From: Neocallimastix lanati (nom. inval.)
Taxonomy: Eukaryota > Neocallimastigomycota > Neocallimastigomycetes > Neocallimastigales > Neocallimastigaceae
Assembly: GCA_016946835.1 (NCBI GenBank)
Contig: JACVTC010000016.1
Span: forward strand, 1,480,501-1,540,000
Direction of reading: 5' to 3'
Length of the DNA: 59,500 nt
Below, piece after piece: positions 45,668-59,500 of this stretch (position 1 is its first letter; each line of letters opens with the position of its first letter). A program made the position numbers and the translations under genes. The notes beneath the pieces are model-generated. The model was not told the origin of the DNA. It saw only the letters and a list, made by a program, of their open reading frames with translations, and made no database searches.

Positions 45668-46560
45668 CAAAAGGGTAAATATACATAAACAACAATAATG
45701 GAGGTGACAATATGCCAAAGATCAATACAAAATAATTTAAAATACAATATCTCAATTATTCAATTGAAATATAGTAGAATGGTAATTCCTAACATGAAAT
45801 TGATTCATTCTAACAATAATGGTGTTATTAATCCTAGAATGAAATGGATTTAGATGATGACTAATTTAATATTATAATCATAATACAAACCTTCATGATA
45901 AAAGGTATAATAAAATAATAAATATAATCATGACATTTATACAAATAGATGATGTTTATCTATCTTCGAACTCTTTTTATTAATTGAAAAGTATTCAAGA
46001 AGTTGTAAGTATAAAACTTTAATCATTAATATTTTAATGATGAGAAAATTCAAATATATAAAATTCTTTTTAGAAATTTGGATTTTAGGGGGGAAATAGG
46101 CAAAATAAAATAAAAAAGCACAAGATATTAAAGGAAGGATATTTAACTGATTCTATTGTGCCGATTATTTAAAAATCGTATTTAATTTGGAAATAAATAA
46201 AAATAGCCTAATAAGGGAAAATTAAAAAATTAGCCTACAAGAAGAATTAACTAAAATACTAAATCTAAATAAATTAAGAAAAAATTTACATTATTTACAA
46301 CAAGTTTAAATGGCTAAAATAATATAATTAGTTCAAAATGTAATAAATTTTATTACCCTAAGATTTCAAAGATGATGGATTATAATTGAATGTGATGTCA
46401 AACCCAATATAAAAGGTATTCACACAAATGAAGATAGTATGAGGAAGGTTTCATATAAATGATATATAAAATCATATATTAAAAGAGATATTTTAGAAAC
46501 ATTCAATATTAATCATGTAATATATTTAAGAAATTATTTTAACAATATATAAATATTATA
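45378..46560 (-). repeat. Right arm of the long inverted repeat
   Basis: Reverse complement of the left arm. Its inner end is GAGACTCTTAA (45378-45388), the primer motif on the minus strand. An LTR-like segment runs to TAACA at 45811-45815, which is TGTTAGAAT when read on the minus strand. The GGATTTTAGGGGGGAAATAGG block (46079-46100) pairs with the left arm. A stretch of about 46 bp present in the left arm (about 42715-42765) is absent here. Confidence 0.65.
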
Positions 46561-46619
46561 CTATAATTGATCTAAGGGAACTAAATTATCTTGTTGAAAT
46601 TAAAATGCATTAACATGAA

Positions 46620-48671
<2,052 letters not shown>

Positions 48672-50060
48672 ATGAAAAAATTTATTATTTTTTCGGTTTT
48701 AACTGCAATAAATATTGCTCAAATTAGAGCTGATGAATGTTTTTCAGTTCATTTAGGTTTCCCTTGTTGTCAAAATACACAGGAAATTATTTATTCTGAT
48801 AACGATGGTGATTGGGGTGTTGAAAATAATAGTTGGTGTGGAATAAAGAATGAACAGAAATTGGCTATTTCTATTAACACTGGTATTGGCGGTATGAATA
48901 TTGTTAATGCTGCCAACACAGATAATATAGCTAATGCTGCTAATACAGCTAATACAGCTAATACTGTAAGTGCTATTGGTGGAAGCGGTTGGGCTTTTAA
49001 CCCATGGAGTTGGTGGGGTAGTAATAATGGAGCTATTAACAATGATGCTAATACCAATGTATTAGGTAATACAGGTGCTGTAAATACTAATGCCAATACT
49101 GCTGTAAATGGTAATACAAATATCAATACTAATGCTAATGCCAATGCTGTTCCAAATGTTAAAGTTGGCGGTAATGCCAATGCTAATACTAATGCTAATG
49201 TAAATGCTAATGGCAATACTAATGCTAATGCTAATAAAAATGCAAATGCCAATTCTAATGCTAATATAAATAGAAATGCTAATGCTAATACTAATGCCAA
49301 TGCAAATAGAAATGTTAATACTAATAATAATCAAAATAAGAATAATAAAAATGCTAACAGTAACAGTAATACTAACAACAAATCAAGTTCAAGTAGTCCT
49401 TCAGGTGGTCTTCCAAATATTGTTGGTGGAAAAACTGGAAAAACTACGGGTTACTGGGATTGCTGTGTTGCTTCCTGTTCATGGGATGCTAATGTTCCTG
49501 GAGCTAAGCCAGTTAGAGCTTGTAGAAAGAATGGTGTAAGCTTAATTACTGAAGAACTTTGGAAAGTTAAGAGTGTCTGTGATAATGGAGAAGGCTACAT
49601 GTGTAATAATAATCAACCTATTGTTATCAATGATAAGCTTGCCTACGGTTTCGCTGCTTCACATGAAAAGTGTTGTACCTGTCAGAGACTTCAATTCACT
49701 TCCGGTAATGTGAAGGGTAAACAAATGATTGTTCAAATTACGAATACTGGTTCTGATCTTGGTAGTAATCACTTTGATCTTCAAATTCCAGGTGCTGGTG
49801 TTGGTATTTTCAATGGTTGTACTAAACAATGGGGAGCTCCAAATGATGGTTGGGGCAGACGTTATGGTGGAGTCACCTCGAAATCCCAATGTAGTCAACT
49901 TCCATCTCAATTAAGAGCAGGTTGTGAATGGAGATTTGGATGGTTTGAAGGATCAGATAATCCAGATGTCGTCTTTGAACGTGTTCGTTGTCCAAAAGCT
50001 CTCACTGATATTACTGGTTGTATTCTTCCAGATGAATCTCAACAAAAGAAAGTAGTTTAA
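48672..50060 (+). CDS. Dockerin-bearing GH45 endoglucanase
   Basis: A single-exon gene of 462 residues. After a signal peptide (1-20) comes one fungal dockerin (about 21-58): Cys23, Cys32, Cys33, Cys56 with [13 protein letters not shown], the CBM10-like fold that docks enzymes to the scaffoldin of fungal cellulosomes. A linker of roughly 190 residues is dominated by Asn, Ala and Thr (NANANTNAN-type repeats). The GH45 domain (about 252-455) has the nine-residue motif GYWDCCVAS with catalytic Asp263 and SNHFDL with Asp369, which act as base and acid in this inverting family. It should cut internal beta-1,4 bonds in cellulose outside the cell while held in the cellulosome. The N-terminal position of a single dockerin is unusual but known. 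A long antisense ORF across the linker is a by-product of its codon repeats. Confidence 0.95.
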   Translation: MKKFIIFSVLTAINIAQIRADECFSVHLGFPCCQNTQEIIYSDNDGDWGVENNSWCGIKNEQKLAISINTGIGGMNIVNAANTDNIANAANTANTANTVSAIGGSGWAFNPWSWWGSNNGAINNDANTNVLGNTGAVNTNANTAVNGNTNINTNANANAVPNVKVGGNANANTNANVNANGNTNANANKNANANSNANINRNANANTNANANRNVNTNNNQNKNNKNANSNSNTNNKSSSSSPSGGLPNIVGGKTGKTTGYWDCCVASCSWDANVPGAKPVRACRKNGVSLITEELWKVKSVCDNGEGYMCNNNQPIVINDKLAYGFAASHEKCCTCQRLQFTSGNVKGKQMIVQITNTGSDLGSNHFDLQIPGAGVGIFNGCTKQWGAPNDGWGRRYGGVTSKSQCSQLPSQLRAGCEWRFGWFEGSDNPDVVFERVRCPKALTDITGCILPDESQQKKVV

Positions 50061-50460
50061 GTGACATTGAAAGAAAAATTTTTAAAAAAAAAAAAAAAGA
50101 AAAAAAAAAGAACTTCTTAAAAGAAAATAATAATAATCTATTTTAAAAATTTGTATATTTTATAATTGTAATTTTTTTTTTTTTTTTATGTTCTTTTAAT
50201 TTATTATTTCAATATTTTATTTTAAATCTTAAAATTGTATATTTTTTACTCATAATTATTATTTTTTTTAAACTTTTATAAATTTTTTCTTTTAATTAAT
50301 TTCTTTATTATGATCTAAAATTATAATTTTTTTTCTCTATATTTAACTTTATAAAACTATCTATTATATTTATTTGTTTAACTAATATATATATTTATAT
50401 ATATATATATTTAATTTTGTTTTAAAATAATTATGTTAATTTTTAATAAAATAAAATTTA
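50061..50460. other. 3' flank of the GH45 gene
   Basis: A/T runs directly follow the stop codon. No further gene. The poly(A) site is probably in the first 100-200 bp. Confidence 0.4.
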
Positions 50461-50463
50461 AAA

Positions 50464-50464
<1 letters not shown>

Positions 50465-50530
<66 letters not shown>

Positions 50531-50577
50531 GTCGTTCTAAAATACTGGTATTTATTTATTCATTCATTCATTCATTC

Positions 50578-50620
<43 letters not shown>

Positions 50621-50733
50621 CAATGATTTATTATTATAGTGAATATCTTCTTTCCTGTAAGGTTTGAAAAAAGAAAAAAAAAAAAAAAAAAAAAAGTCTT
50701 ATATTATCGATTTATTTTAATAATTTTAATTAT

Positions 50734-50776
<43 letters not shown>

Positions 50777-50819
50777 GACGTTCTAAAATGCTGATATGTA
50801 TTTATTTATTCATTCATTC

Positions 50820-50854
<35 letters not shown>

Positions 50855-50940
50855 CAATAATTTATTATTGTAGTGAATATCTTCTTTCCTGTAAGGTTTG
50901 AAAAAAGAAAAAAAAAAAAGATTTATATTACCGATTTATT

Positions 50941-50960
<20 letters not shown>
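50465..50960 (+). repeat. Tandem direct duplication of about 245 bp
   Basis: Two units share, in order, an (AAT)n run, AACAG.CGTTCTAAAAT (50527 and 50773), ATTCATTCATTC plus a long A run, TAGTGAATATCTTCTTTCCT and GTAAGGTTTGAAAAAAG (50638-50670 and 50871-50907). A TTTATATTA.CGATTTATTTTAAT block closes each unit. Units differ by few substitutions and by run lengths. No coding potential. Confidence 0.8.
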
Positions 50961-50979
<19 letters not shown>

Positions 50980-51559
50980 GGATTGAAGGTGGTGGAGTGA
51001 AAGATTATGGATTTTTATATTTTATTTTATTTTTATTTCTTTTAATGAATCAAAATATATATATATATTATTATTTTTTTTTTTTAAAGTATTTTTTTTT
51101 TTTTTAATATGTAATTTCTCTTGATATAGGGCTACAGAGAGAGAAGGGAAGAGAGAGAGAGAGAGAGGAGAAGAAAGATCTAAAGTATGATGATTAAACC
51201 TCAATTTTAGGACTTCAATTTATTTTTTTTTTTTTCCTTCCCATTTTAAATAAATCTTATTTTTAAAAATTTATTTATTTTTAAAAATAATTATAATAAT
51301 GAAATAAATAAACAAAATATATAAATAAAAATAAGTAAAATAAATAATAATAATAAAAAAAAAAAGAAAGTTGGATGGAACTGTCTTATTAAAAAAGAAT
51401 AAGCTCTTCAATAGATGTGATTATAATTGAAAACCATAACCATTGATAATGTATCTTAGTTTAGAATTATTTATTATATTATAAAATAATTATTATTATA
51501 AACAAAAATAAATTTTCATTATCATCATTATTATTAAAACAAATTTTCATTATTTATAA

Positions 51560-51590
<31 letters not shown>

Positions 51591-52208
51591 TTTATTATTA
51601 TTATTTCTAATACAAATTTTCATTATTATTATTATAATTACTGTATTTATATATTTTATTATTTATTTATCATTTATCTATGTTATTTGTTATTTGTTAT
51701 TTCTTATTTCTTATTTCTTATTTATTATTTATTATTCAATTATTATTTATTAATTATAATAACAAATATTTATTATTTATTTACATTATTAAATTGTTAA
51801 TTTAATTAAAAAAAATTATTAACTTTTTAAAATTTAATAAAATTTCATATTTAATTACTTTTTAATAGTTTATAGTACTTTAATAATTGAATTTAATTTT
51901 TTATTTTATTTTATTTTATTTTTAAATATGTATGAAAGTAAAAAAAAAAATAAAAAAAAAAAAAATTTAAGGTTCTTTTTAAAATAAGAACTTTTTTTCC
52001 ATACAAATAGATTATTTATCCAATTGGAATAAGAAATATAAGGTTTTAAAAAAGAAAGAATTTTATTATTGATGTATGGAGTCATTAATAGTTAATTTCA
52101 TTATTTAACTACTAAATAAAAAAAAAAGTTTTTTTTTCTCTCCAACAGTACTAATTCCAGTATTTCTAAACTTAATTCAATTAAAAATAAATAGTTTTTT
52201 AACAAAAA

Positions 52209-52239
<31 letters not shown>

Positions 52240-52527
52240 AAACGTAAATGAGTATATAAATAAATAAATAATTAATTAATTATATTACATTTTTTAAAAA
52301 AAAAAAATAAGAAAAGATTATTAGTATATTCATATAATTTAAATATTTATTTACTAACTCCATATTTTTATTTAAATATTTATTAAATTCTCTCTCTCTC
52401 TGTATTTATATAAATTTTTTTTTTATTTATTGAAATGAACTCCATATTTTTTTGTTTTATTAATTTATTACAAAATAATAATTTATTGATATTATCTCAT
52501 TTTATTTAATATTTAATTTTTAATTTT

Positions 52528-52559
<32 letters not shown>

Positions 52560-52661
52560 CTTTTTTATTATAAAACTTGTTAAAAATAACCTAAATTATA
52601 ACTAATTCTATTATTATTAATTATTGTGGTATGATATTAACTAATAGATAATAAAGTAGTA

Positions 52662-52699
<38 letters not shown>

Positions 52700-55154
52700 A
52701 TTTTGAGTCTTCATCAACATCAAAAAAAAAAAAAAAAAATTATTAACATCTCAGTATATAACAACCAATCTTATTCAAAAATGTCATTTATTTATTGTTT
52801 ATATATATATAATATAAAATATAAAGTTTTTAAAAATAAAATCAATGGAACAATAAATTATAATACGAAAATCCAAAAGTGAAATAAAAATAAAAAAAAA
52901 AAAAATAATTATATAGCAAATAATTAAAAAAAAAAAAAAAAAAATTAATAATTAAAACAATCATCATTACATTAAAAAAAATAAGTTTTATTGGAAATAA
53001 TAATAATAATAATAATAATATAAGATTAATATCTATTATTAATAACTTTTTATACTTTTTTAAAATTAATTTTTTTTTTATTAATAAATAAAAAAAAGTT
53101 TAATGATAATAAAAGAGATTAATGATAATATGAAAATGAATGAAATAAAAAATAAATTAATAATAACTAATAATTAATAATAATAATTGATAATTAATAT
53201 AATTAAAAATAATTTACTTTTCCTTATGAAATTCATAAAAAATGCAGAAACAAATAAATTATTTATTATTATTTTATTATTATTAATTTTCAGTATTTCA
53301 ATATTTAAATTTTAATCAATTTTTTTATTAAATTTTTTTTAATATTTTTTGCTATTTTAAATATTTAATTCATTTTTTGACCAATCATTTTGAAACTATA
53401 TCCAATATATTATTTTCCATAAATAAGATAAAAAGGTGAAGGAATGAACAACTTTCTATTAATCTCATTGCTGAACTTTTTTATTAATTTTAGTTAAAGT
53501 TTTAGAAATACCAAAAAAAAAAAAAAAAAATAAGTGAAGTTAGAGATAATTATAGAAAATAGAAGTTTTTAAATAATAATAAAAAAAAAAGTTTTTTCCT
53601 TTATATTTAAATAGAAAGTATTAGTATTAGATAATATTGTAAAAAAATTATTAAAATAGAAATAGTTAGAAATAGATAGTAGTAATAGATAGTAATTATA
53701 AAGTTTATTTATTAAAAAAAAAAAGATTTTTTTATATTTACTTATTTCATGATCAATTGCTATAAATTATAGACTTTTGATCATAATGGAATAATTATAT
53801 AAATAAAATATTGTTTTCTGCACTTAGTTAAAATAATTTCAAAATCAAACAATAAAAAAAAAGTACCCCTTGGTTTTCAAGTCATTTAATAAATTTTTCT
53901 ATTATAAATGGCTCAGTTCTTTCTTGGGAATAATAAAATTACAATATTTTAATTTTTTTTAATAACTTTTTATATCCATAGTTATTAAAATATAAGATAT
54001 TGTAAACATAAAAAAAAAAAAATAAATTAATATGTATATACATTATTATCATAGCTATTGATATTAAAAGTTGTAAATATATTATTCAATATTATTATAT
54101 ATTTTTTATAAATAATAATATAAATTTTAATTATGTATAAAAATTTTATATGTAATTGAAATAAATTTATATTAGTGTATTTTTATTATCAAACAATAAT
54201 ATATAATAATATAAACAGCTTTTAATAAATGATAAATAAATAAAAAGAGTATACGATCAATAAATAAAAAATTAAATGAAATATTATTAGTAATCTATTC
54301 TATGAAAGTATTTCTATTCAAAAATTCTTGTGTGTGTTCCTTGTGTAAAATATGAAAGATTTTATTTATGTAATATAATATGGAGAAAAATAACTTTTAA
54401 TATAATAAAAGTGGAAAAAAAAAAAGAAAAAAAAAAAAATAAACGTGGAAGTAGAAGTAGAAAAATATTTATATGGTAATATTGTGGTAAAAATGGATTA
54501 ATGAAATGATAATAGTAATAGTGCTAAATGATGCATTTTATGTTATTTATATTTTATTTATTTATTATTATTGTTATTAATCTACTTTAGATCACTAAAG
54601 TGTAGGCGTTAAACAAAGTAAATATTGATTTATAAAAGTAAAATTATTTTATAAATAAGAATATAGAAAAATATATACAAATAGAATAGAATATAATATA
54701 TGTATAAAATTTTTTGAATAAACAAATAAAAAATCAAAAATATATATATGTTAAAAAAAAAGAAACTTTTTTTTATAATTATTTTTTTTCTTTATTTAAT
54801 TAAACCAAAAATTAAAAAGTTTAAAAAAAAAATTTTTTTTAATTAATTTTTAAGAAAATAAAAAAAATTAAATTTTATTTTAATACATATTAATTACTAA
54901 TTAAAAAATAGAAAAAAATAATTTTAATTTTTTTTTATTTTTTTCAACTTATTATTAAATATTATAATTTTCTTTTTCTCTTTTATTTTCTATTTTTCTA
55001 TTTTATTTTATTTTCTATTTTCTATTTTATTTTTGTATTTATTGATAAATCTATATATTTATATATCTATATTTTTTATATATTTCTATATTTCTATATA
55101 TATATATATATTTTTAAAAGACTTTTTCTTTTTGTTAATTGTTACGTCATATTT

Positions 55155-55195
<41 letters not shown>

Positions 55196-55204
55196 TAATA
55201 AACA

Positions 55205-55240
<36 letters not shown>

Positions 55241-55324
55241 TAGTGTTCATATTTAAAAAATTAATTTTATTTAGATTATTAAAAAATTTGTAACCATCTA
55301 AATATCTTATTATCTTATAAAAAA

Positions 55325-55359
<35 letters not shown>

Positions 55360-55550
55360 TTTATTTATCATTCTTAAAATTAAAAATTTTCATATTTTAA
55401 AATTTAATTTATAAATATATTTTATATAACACTTCTAATTTAAAAATAAAGAAGTTCTTTTTTTTTTTTAAAAAAAAAAAAGTAAAAAAAAAAAATAATA
55501 AATAAATAAAACAATATTCTATATCAATAATAATAAGAAAAAAAAAAAAA
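50961..55550. other. Long AT-rich intergenic region
   Basis: No gene is supported over about 4.6 kb. It contains a GA-rich stretch (51133-51180), ATTT and AATA simple repeats, a CTCTCTCTCT run (52390-52401), A runs (52666-52697, 52925-52944) and a T run (55158-55189). Slightly less AT-biased patches at 51370-51465 and 53865-53935 have no recognisable RNA or ORF. Small ORFs here are low-complexity. Confidence 0.5.
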
Positions 55551-59464
<3,914 letters not shown>

Positions 59465-59500
59465 GTATTTTTTTTTTTTTTTTTAAAAAAATGAAAAAAA

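Noticed and set aside
48791-49300. 169-codon ORF antisense to the GH45 linker
   Set aside because: The repeated Asn/Ala codons give an open Leu/Ala frame on the other strand; no start context, domain or conservation argument supports it.

Overview
The window looks like nuclear DNA of an anaerobic gut fungus (Neocallimastigomycota; the genus cannot be fixed from sequence alone). Spacer DNA is extremely AT-rich, with long A/T runs and AAT/ATT microsatellites, and coding DNA stands out as islands of higher GC. A GH45 endoglucanase carries the Cys-rich fungal dockerin, a hallmark of these fungi. Introns are short and AT-rich with GTAAGT-type donors.

Layout. 1-2206 (-): 5' two thirds of a secreted trefoil/CBM26/GH31 alpha-glucosidase gene, cut by the window edge. 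7745-11173 (+) and 24843-28253 (+): two complete, almost identical copies. 4337-4521 (+): the frameshifted 3' stub of another copy. Between them lie repeated copies of a non-coding AT-rich module, showing that the region is an amplified array with an inversion axis near 3.8 kb. A 6.5-kb Ty1/copia retrotransposon (14067-20565, -) with identical LTRs sits inside one module. It is followed by an older copia 5' fragment, a hairpin-forming repeat, a decayed MULE-like transposase and a 368-bp AAT array.

31340-33007 (-): a secreted CotH-family protein. 34467-34630: an isolated GC-rich, hairpin-rich island, possibly an unidentified structured RNA. 36016-39691 (-): a nine-exon leucine-rich-repeat membrane protein in which the internal exons each encode one LRR. 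42.3-46.6 kb: a long, diverged inverted repeat built from copia remnants. 48672-50060 (+): dockerin-GH45 endoglucanase. 50.5-50.97 kb: a tandem duplication of about 245 bp. 55551-59464 (+): first five exons of acylaminoacyl-peptidase, running out of the window.

Together the GH31 enzymes (starch and malto-oligosaccharides), the GH45 endoglucanase (cellulose, cellulosome-anchored) and perhaps CotH fit the extracellular polysaccharide-degrading life of a rumen fungus. The most distinctive signal is a 14-base motif, apparently complementary to the anticodon arm of tRNA-Lys(CUU), directly next to the 5' LTR of two different copia elements. Shorter versions occur beside three further LTR-like remnants. 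It points to priming by an internally cleaved (half) tRNA.
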